Below, one piece after another: positions 24,029 through 32,910 of a stretch of 64,000 nucleotides of DNA (positions are counted from its first letter, which is position 1; every line of letters begins with the position of its first letter). The notes beneath the pieces were generated by a model. The model did not search any database, had not been told where the DNA came from, and worked only from the letters and a program-made list of their open reading frames with translations. The stretch is from Pseudidiomarina sediminum DSM 21906 (GTDB lineage: Bacteria > Pseudomonadota > Gammaproteobacteria > Enterobacterales > Alteromonadaceae), in the NCBI RefSeq assembly GCF_000423165.1, contig NZ_KE383983.1, positions 978,376 through 1,042,375 of the forward strand, read 5' to 3'. The position numbers and the translations under genes are program-made.

Positions 24029-25456
24029 ATGAACCGCACGAAGTCCATGCCACACCCCGATCATTGGTGGGGTGAATCGAAAAAATTATTCCGTTTAACT
24101 GGGCCTATTTTGATCGCGCAGTTAACGCAAATGTTGATGAACGTTGTCGATACGGTCATGGCCGGTCGTATCAGTGCGACCGACTTGGCAGCAGTATCTG
24201 TGGGCGGCAGTATTTGGTTTCCCTCAACGCTATTAGTGTTTGGTATTAGCCTGGCCTTAGCGCCAGTTATTTCGCACTTTGATGGTGCCAATAAGCGCAA
24301 TAAAGTCGCCAATATCACCCAACAAGGCTTTTATGCTGCAGCCTTCGGGAGTCTGCTGTGTTTGGCTGTGATTCTTTGTGCGCCACTCATTCTGAACGCT
24401 ATGGACGTTGAAGATGCGTTTCGTACCATCACTTTAGACTATTTAAGCTACCTGATTTGGGCAATTCCAGCGCTGGTGCTGTACATGGTGTTGCGTAACT
24501 TCTGTGAAGGCTTATCGCACACGGTGCCATCGTTGGTGATCGGGGTGTTAGGTCTGTTGGTTAACATTCCAGCCAACTACATCTTGATCAACGGTAAATT
24601 CGGAGCTCCTGCGCTTGGCGGTGCCGGTTGTGGCTTGGCTACAGCGATTGTGTTGTGGGTGATGGCGTTGGGGATGTTGGTGTACGTGATGTGGACCAAA
24701 CGCTTTAAAACCATCGGTTTGTTTAACAAGTGGTTTAAACCTGATTGGGACGATATTTGGTACATTATTCGTATCGGTTTTCCGATTGCCACTGCGATTT
24801 TCTTTGAAGTGAGTTTGTTTGCCGCAGCTGCCTTGGTCATTGCTCCGCTTGGCGCCACTGTGGTTGCCAGTCATCAGATAGCACTGAATATATCCTCGTT
24901 GGTGTACATGGTGCCGTTGAGTTTGTCGATGGCAGTAACGCTACGGGTTGGCTTCGCACTAGGCGCGGGCAATCCAGCGAATGCGATGTTAAGTCACAAA
25001 TTAGCGACCATTTATGGCATGACCTTTGCCGCCGTCAATGGCTTGATTATGTGGCTCGGTGGCGCTTGGTTGGCGAGCTTGTACACCAACGATCAGGTGG
25101 TGATTCAAGTGTCTGCAACCTTAATGGGCTTGGCTGCCATTTTCACCCTGTCGGACACCTTCCAGGCGGTAGCAATGGGAACCTTACGTGGATATAAAGA
25201 TACGAAAGTGGTGATGTTGATCACCTTTGTTTCGTATTGGCCATTTGGTTTAACTGCCGGTATTTTGTTGTCACGTACCGATTACCTCGGTCCGCAGATG
25301 GGTGCCGCAGGGATGTGGGTCGGTTTTATTATCGGTCTAACGATTGCAGCAGTGTTGCTGACCTGGCGCTTACGCAAGGTCAGCCGCGATTACGATAAAA
25401 ATCTGCTGCAACAGCTCAACGACGACGCTGATGCAACACAGCCAGCACGTCCGTAA
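24029..25456 (+). CDS. MATE family multidrug efflux transporter (NorM-like)
   Basis: A 475-residue membrane protein with 12 predicted helices in two six-helix halves. The family segments GPILIAQLTQMLMNVVDTVMAGR at the N-terminus and the pseudo-repeat IGFPIATAIFFEVSLFAAAAL in the second half are clear; only short parts are quoted by position (residues 19-41 and 246-267). MATE pumps export cationic drugs using Na+ or H+. It follows csdA by 12 bases. Its 3' end overlaps hisIE by 41 bases tail to tail. Confidence 0.92.
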   Translation: MNRTKSMPHPDHWWGESKKLFRLTGPILIAQLTQMLMNVVDTVMAGRISATDLAAVSVGGSIWFPSTLLVFGISLALAPVISHFDGANKRNKVANITQQGFYAAAFGSLLCLAVILCAPLILNAMDVEDAFRTITLDYLSYLIWAIPALVLYMVLRNFCEGLSHTVPSLVIGVLGLLVNIPANYILINGKFGAPALGGAGCGLATAIVLWVMALGMLVYVMWTKRFKTIGLFNKWFKPDWDDIWYIIRIGFPIATAIFFEVSLFAAAALVIAPLGATVVASHQIALNISSLVYMVPLSLSMAVTLRVGFALGAGNPANAMLSHKLATIYGMTFAAVNGLIMWLGGAWLASLYTNDQVVIQVSATLMGLAAIFTLSDTFQAVAMGTLRGYKDTKVVMLITFVSYWPFGLTAGILLSRTDYLGPQMGAAGMWVGFIIGLTIAAVLLTWRLRKVSRDYDKNLLQQLNDDADATQPARP

Positions 25457-26057
25457 GTTCCAGTTGTTCACTGTGCAGTAAGACCAGCAAGTGATACAGC
25501 AAATCTGCACTTTCATTTAACAGTTCTTCGCGGTCGCCAGTGGCGGCCGCGAGCGCAACTTCAACACCTTCCTCACCGACCTTTTGAGCGACGCGTTTGC
25601 TGCCTTCGGCAAGCAGCCGTTCAGTATAACTACCGCTCTGTGCATCTGGCTGCCGTTGTTGAATGACGCGCATCAGATGTTGTAATAAGGGTTGTTCGGC
25701 AAACTGGTTATCATTCTGGTTACCACTCTGGTTATCACTAAAGCAGCTCTCAGTGCCGAGATGACAGGTGGGGCCTTGGGGTAGGGCAACTACCAGCAGG
25801 CTATCCGCATCGCAATCGGTATGTACTGCCTGCAACGCAAGGTAGTGGCCGGACTGTTCTCCTTTGCACCAAAGTCGCTGTTTACTGCGGCTATAGAAGG
25901 TGACACGACCTGAAGCTAAGGTTTGTTGCAACGCCTCTGGGTTCATGTAGCCCTGCATCAGTACTGTGCCAGAATAGGGGTGTTGCACAATCGCAGGCAG
26001 CAGTTGTTGTTGCTTGGCAAAGTCGAGTTGGTTGATGGTCTCGAGCGTGACTTGCAT
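25416..26057 (-). CDS. hisI: Bifunctional phosphoribosyl-AMP cyclohydrolase / phosphoribosyl-ATP pyrophosphatase
   Basis: A 213-residue HisIE fusion for steps 2 and 3 of histidine synthesis. The HisI domain (about 1-115) has VLMQGYMNPEAL, HTDCDADSLL and PTCHLG, which carry the zinc and magnesium ligands. The HisE domain (about 118-213) contains RVAQKVGEEGVEVALAA and ELLNESADLLYHL. A short Gln/Asn-rich linker with NQSGNQNDNQ separates them. It is the last gene of the his operon, one base overlapping hisF, and its end overlaps the MATE gene. Confidence 0.96.
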   Translation of the reverse strand: MQVTLETINQLDFAKQQQLLPAIVQHPYSGTVLMQGYMNPEALQQTLASGRVTFYSRSKQRLWCKGEQSGHYLALQAVHTDCDADSLLVVALPQGPTCHLGTESCFSDNQSGNQNDNQFAEQPLLQHLMRVIQQRQPDAQSGSYTERLLAEGSKRVAQKVGEEGVEVALAAATGDREELLNESADLLYHLLVLLHSEQLELTDVLAVLHQRRR

Positions 26058-26848
26058 TAACCTTTTCCTCCATCGGTGTAGCGTACCGGAATCGCCGCTG
26101 CGGCAAGTGTCGCTTTTACTTCAGCGACGGTAAGAACATTTTTGTGAAATACCGAGGCAGCCAGCGCGCCGTCAACGTTCGCTTGGGCAAAAACATCAAC
26201 GAAATGCTGGGCACTGCCAGCACCACCAGACGCAATCAGCGGCACCGGACAAGCGGCGCGAATGGTTGCCAGTTGATCGATGTCATAACCATCACGAACG
26301 CCATCTTGATTCATACAGTTTAGGACGATTTCACCGGCGCCTCGGGCGACCACTTCGTTGACCCAATCGAGGGTCTGCCAGCGTGTCGCTTGAGTTTTAC
26401 GCTCATCGCCGGTGAATTGATAGACTGAATAGCGGCCGCTGTCAGCATCATAAAAGCTATCAATGCCAATCACCACACATTGCTGGCCGAACTCTTCCAC
26501 CAGTTGGTTGATGAGGTCTGGGTTACGCAGGGCGGGTGAGTTGATGGAAATTTTGTCGGCGCCCATGGCGAGCATCTCACGCGCTTGTGCGATAGAGCTG
26601 ATACCACCGGCGACGGTAAACGGAATATCAATTACTCGAGCGATCCGCTCCACCCAAGACTTGTCCACCACACGGGCATCAGATGATGCAGTAATATCAT
26701 AAAACACCAGCTCGTCCGCGCCTGCTTGCGCATAGCGCTCGGCCAAAGGCTCGATGGCGCCAATAATCTCATGGTTACGGAATTGCACGCCTTTGACGAC
26801 TTGGCCATCACGAACATCTAGGCAGGGGATAATGCGTTTTGCCAGCAT
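26057..26848 (-). CDS. hisF: Imidazole glycerol phosphate synthase, cyclase subunit
   Basis: A 263-residue (beta/alpha)8 barrel that uses ammonia from HisH to make imidazole-glycerol phosphate and AICAR. The N-terminus [15 protein letters not shown] carries catalytic Asp11, and the second catalytic Asp is in [11 protein letters not shown] near residue 131. Phosphate sites VAGGISS and ASGGAGS are conserved. It overlaps hisA by 31 bases and hisIE by 1 base. Confidence 0.97.
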   Translation of the reverse strand: MLAKRIIPCLDVRDGQVVKGVQFRNHEIIGAIEPLAERYAQAGADELVFYDITASSDARVVDKSWVERIARVIDIPFTVAGGISSIAQAREMLAMGADKISINSPALRNPDLINQLVEEFGQQCVVIGIDSFYDADSGRYSVYQFTGDERKTQATRWQTLDWVNEVVARGAGEIVLNCMNQDGVRDGYDIDQLATIRAACPVPLIASGGAGSAQHFVDVFAQANVDGALAASVFHKNVLTVAEVKATLAAAAIPVRYTDGGKG

Positions 26849-27567
26849 GTCATTGCCTCCTCAAGGGTGAATTGTTGGGTTAATAGAGCCTTACCAAGAA
26901 TCGCACTGGCACAGCCAATGGCCCGCAACTGGCGTAAGTCGTCTAAGCAAGCAGCGCCGCCAGAGGCCTGCACGTGCAGCTGTGGGTAGCGTTGTTGCAG
27001 CATTTGATAGAGGGCACTATTGTAGCCGCTAAGCATGCCGTCTTTGGCGATATCGGTACACAAGACATGCCGCAAACCGTCCGGTAAAAAACGCTCTATG
27101 GCGTCGGTTAAGGTCAGGTCTGAGGTTTGTTGCCAGCCGTGCGTGGCAACATACGCGGTGCCATCATCGGCAATACTCACATCTAACGATAAGACAATAG
27201 CCTCACTGCCAAATTCATTTAGCCACGCACTGACGAGTTCAGGTTGTTGGACGGCGAGAGAGCCAATCACGACGCGTTTGACGCCGCAATCAAACAATTG
27301 CTCTAGGTCAGCACGCGTGCGTAGGCCACCGCCCACTTGCAGTTGCATAGGTAATGCTTCGGCTAAGCGTGTGATACTCGTAAGTTGCCGCTGCGCCGGA
27401 TCACGTGCGCCATCAAGGTCGACCACGTGCAACCAGGTTGCTCCAGCCTTAGCGTAAGCTTGGGCAATAGGTAACGGGTCGCTGGCAAAGGTGGTTTGTC
27501 GGCTAAAATCACCTTGTTGCAGACGCACAACCTCACCACCGATTAAATCAAGTGCTGGAATTAACAT
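26818..27567 (-). CDS. hisA: Phosphoribosylformimino-AICAR isomerase
   Basis: A 249-residue (beta/alpha)8 barrel homologous to HisF that carries out the Amadori rearrangement of Pro[19 protein letters not shown] holds the catalytic Asp7, with VGGGLRT and ASGGAA as phosphate-binding turns. Length is as in E. coli (245). It overlaps hisH by 20 bases and hisF by 31 bases. Confidence 0.97.
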   Translation of the reverse strand: MLIPALDLIGGEVVRLQQGDFSRQTTFASDPLPIAQAYAKAGATWLHVVDLDGARDPAQRQLTSITRLAEALPMQLQVGGGLRTRADLEQLFDCGVKRVVIGSLAVQQPELVSAWLNEFGSEAIVLSLDVSIADDGTAYVATHGWQQTSDLTLTDAIERFLPDGLRHVLCTDIAKDGMLSGYNSALYQMLQQRYPQLHVQASGGAACLDDLRQLRAIGCASAILGKALLTQQFTLEEAMTCWQNALSPA

Positions 27568-28156
27568 CGTTAAGCTCCAAAAAGTTCTTCAAAATTTGTG
27601 CACCGACAGCGCCTGAGCGCTCTGGGTGAAATTGCGCACCAAAGAAGTTGCGATAACCAATCATGGCTGAGAAAGCTTGCCCGTAGTCACTACTGGCGAG
27701 CGTTACCGGGCTGATGGGCACGGCATAGCTGTGCACAAAGTAACAATAGGTGGGCGTTGGTAAGTGCTGCAGCAGCGGGTGCGTTTGTTCAGCTGTGATG
27801 GTGTTCCAGCCCATATGCGGCAGTGGCAGACCAGCGTTGCTAAGCGCCTTGGTTTGCGTTGGGATCACGCCAAGACAAGCAACCTCGCCTTCACTGGAAA
27901 ACTCGGTGAGCAGCTGCATCCCTAAACAAATGCCCAGTACCGGTTGTGTGAGCTGTTGCAGCGTGGTGACTAAGTCGCGTGCCTGAAGTTCACGCATGGC
28001 GGCGGCAGCGGTTCCCACGCCGGGTAAAATGACCCGTTCAGCGCCGCGAATTGTTGCCGCATCAGCACTAACGAGAGGGCTTACCCCTAAGCGTTCAAGG
28101 GCGAACCGCACCGACGTGAGGTTGGCGCATTGGGTATCAACAATAACGACACTCAT
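27548..28156 (-). CDS. hisH: Imidazole glycerol phosphate synthase, glutaminase subunit
   Basis: A 202-residue class I glutamine amidotransferase that supplies ammonia to HisF. The nucleophile is Cys77 in GICLGMQLL, and the His/Glu pair is in AQFHPERSG near residue 185. LPGVGTA forms the oxyanion region. It overlaps hisB by 4 bases and hisA by 20 bases. Confidence 0.97.
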   Translation of the reverse strand: MSVVIVDTQCANLTSVRFALERLGVSPLVSADAATIRGAERVILPGVGTAAAAMRELQARDLVTTLQQLTQPVLGICLGMQLLTEFSSEGEVACLGVIPTQTKALSNAGLPLPHMGWNTITAEQTHPLLQHLPTPTYCYFVHSYAVPISPVTLASSDYGQAFSAMIGYRNFFGAQFHPERSGAVGAQILKNFLELNDVNSST

Positions 28157-29229
28157 GCCAGCATCCCCTTACTTGAAGGCAAGCTACTATCGTTGGTGCG
28201 CGCAACCGCTTGGCGCAAGGCGCGGCCAAACACTTTAAAGAGGCTTTCGACTTGGTGGTGACTGTTGCCCTCGGTGGTGGAGAGGTGTAGTGACACCGCC
28301 ATCGCATCACTGAGCGAACGGAAAAAGTGACCGACCATCTCAGTGGCGAGGCCGCCGACCTGATCGCGGCTAAAAGGGGCGTCGAATTTTAAATAGGGGC
28401 GCCCCGATAAATCAATCAGACACTCAGCTCGGCACTCATCCATCGGTAGGGCAAAGCCAAAGCGGCCAATGCCGCGTTTACTACCAAGGGCTTGGCGTAG
28501 CGCTTGACCGAGTGCCAGTGCAGTGTCTTCCACGGTGTGGTGCTCATCAATGTGCAAGTCACCTTGGACCGAGACCTTTAGCGCAATGCCAGCGTGTGTT
28601 GCGATTTGATCCAGCATGTGGTCAAAAAAGCCAATGCCGGTGCTGATTTGCGCAGGCGCTTGCTGATCGAGGTCAAGCTCAATTCGAATTTGCGTTTCGT
28701 TGGTATCGCGGGCTACCGTGGCAACCCGTGGACGATCGAGGAGTTGGTGCTGAATCGCTTGCCAATTTAAGCGCTCACGGTCGTACTTTAATCCGCCAAT
28801 GCCCATGTTGTCTGCCAGTTGTAGGTCGGTGTCACGGTCACCAATTACCCAAGACTTGGCAAAATCGATGCGCCCTTGTTGCAGATAGTCTTTAACCAAG
28901 CCAAGGTTGGGCTTGCGGCAACTACAGTTTTGTTCAGCAAAATGCGGGCAAATCAAGACGTCATCAAAGGTAATTCCCTGTGAGCTAAAGACTGCCATCA
29001 TCAATGCGTGCGGCGCATCAAAGTCGGCTTGGGGAAAGCTTTCGGTACCTAAACCATCTTGATTGGAGACCATGACTAAACGGTAGCCTGCGGCTTGCAA
29101 TGCGAGCAGGGCCGGAATGACGCCGGGCTCAAACACCAATTTGTCGATACTATCCAATTGCTTATCAATGGCGGGCTCTTCCACCAAGGTGCCGTCACGG
29201 TCAATAAAAAGGATCGGTTGTGCACTCAT
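28153..29229 (-). CDS. hisB: Bifunctional histidinol-phosphatase / imidazoleglycerol-phosphate dehydratase
   Basis: A 358-residue fusion. Residues 1-165 form a HAD phosphatase with [12 protein letters not shown] (Asp10 nucleophile, Asp12), [11 protein letters not shown] and zinc ligands around [15 protein letters not shown]. Residues 170-358 form the dehydratase with [15 protein letters not shown] and [14 protein letters not shown], the manganese-binding His motifs. This two-domain form is typical of enteric and related gammaproteobacteria. It lies between hisC and hisH with 4-base overlaps. Confidence 0.97.
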   Translation of the reverse strand: MSAQPILFIDRDGTLVEEPAIDKQLDSIDKLVFEPGVIPALLALQAAGYRLVMVSNQDGLGTESFPQADFDAPHALMMAVFSSQGITFDDVLICPHFAEQNCSCRKPNLGLVKDYLQQGRIDFAKSWVIGDRDTDLQLADNMGIGGLKYDRERLNWQAIQHQLLDRPRVATVARDTNETQIRIELDLDQQAPAQISTGIGFFDHMLDQIATHAGIALKVSVQGDLHIDEHHTVEDTALALGQALRQALGSKRGIGRFGFALPMDECRAECLIDLSGRPYLKFDAPFSRDQVGGLATEMVGHFFRSLSDAMAVSLHLSTTEGNSHHQVESLFKVFGRALRQAVARTNDSSLPSSKGMLA

Positions 29230-30320
29230 GCCGGTAAAACCTCCAATAAACGAGTGATGTCATCGGCGCTGCCGATACTGATGCGAATACATTGTGGTAG
29301 CCCAGGCTGGCTCGATTGATCGCGGATCAAAACGCCCTGTTGTTGACAGCGTTGCACTAAGCTTTGGGCATCGGCCACGTTGACCAACACAAAGTTTGTG
29401 GTGCTGGGCCAAATTTTCTTGACCCACGCGCGCTGTTGGAGGGCTGCGATCAAACGCTCACGTTGTTCAGCGATACGCTGTAACTGTTGTTGCATCACCA
29501 TAATAGCCTCACAGCTTAACCCGTGGGTGGCTTCGCTAATGGTCGGTGACGGCAATGGATACGGTGCAATGACTTTACTGAGCACGGCAATGATTTCTGG
29601 CGCGGCAATTGCAAAGCCACAGCGTAGGCCGGCACGCCCAAAAGCTTTCGAGAGGGTGCGCAACACGACCAGTTGCGGATAACGCGCGAGCAGGGCAGCA
29701 CTATCAAATTGCGGGTGATTACTGTCGACAAATTCAATATAAGCTTGGTCTAGAATCACCAAAGCCTCGTTGCCCACAGCGTCAAGCAAACGTTCAAGCG
29801 CACGTGTCTTGACCATGTTGCCGAGTGGGTTGGAGGGGCTGCAGATAAATATCAATTTGATCTTCGCTTGCGTGCGATCTAAACAGCGCGTGATCATTGC
29901 CTCGGTGGCCAACTGTAAGCTGCCATCTTCCGCTGCTTGTAATGGACAATCCACCACCTGAGCACCATGGGTTGCTGCGCTAATGGCATACATACCATAG
30001 GTTGGTGTGGTGATCATTACGGCATCTTGGCCTGGCTCACAGAAGCTCCGGATCAATAACTCGATGGCTTCGTCACTACCACGACAACTGAGGATCTGTT
30101 CGCGTGTTACCCCGGCATAGTCCGCATAGGCTTGGTTCAACGCGGTATTTTGAAAGTCGGGATAACGAAACCATTGTTCTTGCGTGCTCGCCGCTGGTGT
30201 TGTGGGCGCTTCGTTGGCATTCAGCCAAACCGTTCCTCCGCTGGCACTGCGCCGCGCAGAAACATAGGGCTTCACTGTGGCTAAGTGTTGGCGCTGAAGG
30301 CGCTCGACAAAAGCACTCAT
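29226..30320 (-). CDS. hisC: Histidinol-phosphate aminotransferase
   Basis: A 364-residue PLP aminotransferase of fold type I. The PLP Lys is Lys225 in [17 protein letters not shown] near residue 33, SPSNPLG and the Asp-Gln-Ala-Tyr motif DQAYIEF are conserved contacts. It converts imidazole-acetol phosphate to histidinol phosphate. It overlaps hisD and hisB by 4 bases each. Confidence 0.96.
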   Translation of the reverse strand: MSAFVERLQRQHLATVKPYVSARRSASGGTVWLNANEAPTTPAASTQEQWFRYPDFQNTALNQAYADYAGVTREQILSCRGSDEAIELLIRSFCEPGQDAVMITTPTYGMYAISAATHGAQVVDCPLQAAEDGSLQLATEAMITRCLDRTQAKIKLIFICSPSNPLGNMVKTRALERLLDAVGNEALVILDQAYIEFVDSNHPQFDSAALLARYPQLVVLRTLSKAFGRAGLRCGFAIAAPEIIAVLSKVIAPYPLPSPTISEATHGLSCEAIMVMQQQLQRIAEQRERLIAALQQRAWVKKIWPSTTNFVLVNVADAQSLVQRCQQQGVLIRDQSSQPGLPQCIRISIGSADDITRLLEVLPA

Positions 30321-31642
30321 GAGGACTCCTCCAAACGGATCGTGACTGCGCGGGCGTGCGCATCTAAACCTTCCAGTGTTGCCAGTTGGGTAATGGCTGG
30401 AGCGAGTTGCTGTAAGCCAGAACGCGTGACCTTTTGACTGGTGTAACGTCGGTAAAAATCGAGCAAGCCTAAGCTGCCATAAGTTGCCGCCATGCCATAT
30501 GTGGGTAACACATGGTTGGTACCGGTGGCATAATCACCACCAGCTTCAGGTGTGTAAGGACCGATAAACAGTGAGCCGGCAAGGGTAAGTTGCTCAGCAA
30601 GCTGGTCGGCCTGCTCGGTTTGAACCGACAAATGCTCTGGCGCGTAGGCTTGGCTAATTGCCACCGCTTGTTGCAAACTTTCAACTTCAATCAAGGCACT
30701 GTTGGCCAGCGCTTGACGGGCGATATCAGCGCGTGGGAGTTGCTCTAATTGCAGCTCGATTTGGGCACGCACTCGGGCGATAAAGCTGGCCTCGGTGGCG
30801 AGTAACAACACTTGTGAGTCAGCGCCATGTTCTGCCTGCGACAACAAATCAGCGGCGACAAAGGCTGGGTTTGCTTGTGCATCGGCAATCACTAACAATT
30901 CCGAAGGGCCTGCGGGCATATCAATGGCGGCACCGTTAGGGTCTTGCGCGACCGCTTGTTTGGCTGCGGTGACAAAGCTATTGCCCGGGCCAAAAATTTT
31001 CCGCACCGGCGCAATGCTGTCCGTGCCATAGGCAAGTGCCGCGATGGCTTGGGCACCACCACAACGATACACCTCGGTAATACCACAGAGTTGCGCAGCA
31101 TAGAGCAAGGCCGGCGCGAGCTCGCCATTGGTATCGGGAGGACTAACCAACACGACCCGGTTACAGCCGGCCAATTGCGCCGGTACACCGAGCATTAACG
31201 CGGTCGAAGGCAGGACCGCCGTGCCGCCCGGAATATAGAGGCCAACTGCATCAAGTGCGGCATAGCGCAGTTCACAGGTGACCCCCGGCACGGTGGTTAC
31301 TTGCAGGTTCTGCGGTTGTTGCGCTTGGTGAAACGCACGAATAGTGTCGTAGGCTTGGGCAATGGCTGCTTTGCTGGTGTCATCCAAGGTGGCAACGCGT
31401 GCGGCAATGGCGGTACTGTCGTAGCGCAAGTCATCCAGCTGCGGACAATCAAACTGCCGCGTGTAAGCGAGTACCGCAGCATCACCTTGCTGGCGCACCT
31501 TGGTAAGAATGTCAGCGACGATAGCTTGCACATCGTTTTGTACGACCTGAGCTGGGCGTTGCAATAGCGCCATTTGCTCTGCCGTGGTCAATTGCGACCA
31601 GTTAAAGGTTCGTTGTTGTAAATCAAGGGCGGGTACTGGCAT
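30317..31642 (-). CDS. hisD: Histidinol dehydrogenase
   Basis: A 441-residue zinc enzyme that oxidises histidinol to histidine in two NAD-dependent steps. Signature regions are VGLYIPGGTA, IFGPGNSFVTAAK, DMPAGPSELLV and the catalytic APEHLSVQ with Glu and His. GGDYATGTNHVLPT near the C-terminus carries zinc ligands. Length is as expected (434 in E. coli). It lies 5 bases after hisG. Confidence 0.97.
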   Translation of the reverse strand: MPVPALDLQQRTFNWSQLTTAEQMALLQRPAQVVQNDVQAIVADILTKVRQQGDAAVLAYTRQFDCPQLDDLRYDSTAIAARVATLDDTSKAAIAQAYDTIRAFHQAQQPQNLQVTTVPGVTCELRYAALDAVGLYIPGGTAVLPSTALMLGVPAQLAGCNRVVLVSPPDTNGELAPALLYAAQLCGITEVYRCGGAQAIAALAYGTDSIAPVRKIFGPGNSFVTAAKQAVAQDPNGAAIDMPAGPSELLVIADAQANPAFVAADLLSQAEHGADSQVLLLATEASFIARVRAQIELQLEQLPRADIARQALANSALIEVESLQQAVAISQAYAPEHLSVQTEQADQLAEQLTLAGSLFIGPYTPEAGGDYATGTNHVLPTYGMAATYGSLGLLDFYRRYTSQKVTRSGLQQLAPAITQLATLEGLDAHARAVTIRLEESS

Positions 31643-31647
31643 TTGCG

Positions 31648-32556
31648 TTACCCCATCATCTTTTCAATAGGGAGCACGAGGATTGAGCTACAGCCGATGG
31701 CCTTGAGCTCTTCCATAGTTTCCCAAAACAAGGTTTCGGTGCTGACTGCGTGTACGGCAACCATTTGTTCGTTGTGACTGAGCGGCAAAATGGTCGGGTC
31801 CTCGGCACCTGGGAGTAGGGTAGCGACTTGCTGCAGTGCGGCTTTAGGCGCGTGCAACATGATGTATTTGCTCTCTTTTGCCAGCTGGACACCATCTAAG
31901 CGAGGAAGCAGTTGGTCCACCAAGGCTTGCTTGGCAGGTGAAAGTGCTTCAGGACGCTGAATCAATTGCGCTTGGCTGGTAAAAATGACGTCTTTTTCTT
32001 GTAAGCCATTGGCTTCGAGGGTGGCCCCGGTTGAAACCAGATCACAGATGGCATCAGCTAAGCCAGCGCGCGGCGCGACTTCAACACTACCGGTAAGAAC
32101 CGCAGTACTAGCTTGAATACCTTGTTGCTTCAAATAGTTTTGCAATAAATACGGATAGGTGGTGGCAATACGCTTGCCATTGAGGTCAGTTAAGCACTGG
32201 TAGCTGTCTTCTTTTGGTACGGCTATCGACAGGCGGCATTGACCGAACTCTAACGGGCGCAAGGCTTTGTAGTCAGCATTAATGCCGGTAGCAACACGCT
32301 CAAGGCGTGTTTCTTCGAGGACGTTTTCGCCAACAAAGCCAAGATCAACCACGCCGTCCATCACTAAGCCAGGAATGTCGTCGTCGCGCACGCGCAGCAA
32401 ATCAATCGGTTGGTTTTGGCTATGCGCCAGTAAGCGCGCTTCGTGCAAGTTGAATTTAATTCCACAAGCCTTGAGCAACTTAATCGATTGCTCACTGAGG
32501 CGTCCTGACTTTTGTACCGCAATAGTTAAACGTTGATTCTGGGTCGCTGCGACCAT
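31648..32556 (-). CDS. hisG: ATP phosphoribosyltransferase, long form
   Basis: A 302-residue HisG of the long, HisZ-independent type. It has catalytic domains I and II ([13 protein letters not shown] at the start, [14 protein letters not shown] near residue 177) plus the C-terminal regulatory domain (about 225-302) that binds histidine for feedback inhibition. It is the first committed enzyme of the pathway. TAGGAG precedes the ATG. It is controlled by the upstream leader attenuator. Confidence 0.97.
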   Translation of the reverse strand: MVAATQNQRLTIAVQKSGRLSEQSIKLLKACGIKFNLHEARLLAHSQNQPIDLLRVRDDDIPGLVMDGVVDLGFVGENVLEETRLERVATGINADYKALRPLEFGQCRLSIAVPKEDSYQCLTDLNGKRIATTYPYLLQNYLKQQGIQASTAVLTGSVEVAPRAGLADAICDLVSTGATLEANGLQEKDVIFTSQAQLIQRPEALSPAKQALVDQLLPRLDGVQLAKESKYIMLHAPKAALQQVATLLPGAEDPTILPLSHNEQMVAVHAVSTETLFWETMEELKAIGCSSILVLPIEKMMG

Positions 32557-32572
32557 AATGCTAAACTCCTAT

Positions 32573-32605
32573 AAAAAAACCCCGACAGGTTGCCCTTCGG
32601 GGTTT
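32573..32605 (-). terminator. Attenuator terminator of the his operon
   Basis: Read on the minus strand, AAACCCCG (32605-32598) pairs with CGGGGTTT (32584-32577) and is followed by a T-run, just before hisG. The alternative pairing GGTTGCCTTC (about 32625-32616) with GAAGGGCAACC (about 32597-32587) would destroy the 5' arm and act as antiterminator. A third stem TTAGCC/GGCTAG lies further upstream. This is the classical amino-acid attenuation arrangement. Confidence 0.88.
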
Positions 32606-32658
32606 AGTAGTGATGAAGGCAACCACTCACGTGCTAGCCCTCTGCGTATGCAACGCGG

Positions 32659-32706
32659 CTAACAGTTCTTATTTGAGTGATGATGGTGCCAAGTTGTATA
32701 ACGCAT
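32659..32706 (-). CDS. hisL: his operon leader peptide
   Basis: A 15-residue leader peptide, MRYTTWHHHHSNKNC, preceded by AAGGA. Four consecutive His codons (CAC CAT CAT CAC) make ribosome movement depend on charged histidyl-tRNA. The stop overlaps the first stem of the attenuator region. When His-tRNA is scarce the ribosome stalls on these codons, the antiterminator forms and the his operon is read. E. coli HisL has seven His codons in a row; four here is a shorter sensor. Confidence 0.92.
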   Translation of the reverse strand: MRYTTWHHHHSNKNC

Positions 32707-32735
32707 GATTGTTCCTTTTGGATAATGTGATAACG

Positions 32736-32764
32736 ATTGTATTTCTTGAGAAATAGCATTTCAA
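32736..32764 (-). promoter_or_regulatory. Sigma70 promoter of the his operon
   Basis: On the minus strand, TTGAAA (32764-32759) and TACAAT (32741-32736) are separated by exactly 17 bases. The promoter sits about 30 bases before the hisL start codon, so transcripts include the complete leader. The gap 32557-32910 is accounted for by this promoter, the leader and the upstream region of yoaA. Confidence 0.8.
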
Positions 32765-32910
32765 GCCTTAATTTTGTTCGCTTCTAGATTTGTTGTATGG
32801 CAAGTTGTATAGTTTTAGTGGTGGCGTTCGGCGTTGAATCAACCGTGGCTATTCGAGCATGAATACGCTAATCTAGCGGCCATTGCCTCGCCTCAATCAT
32901 TACGTAGCCG

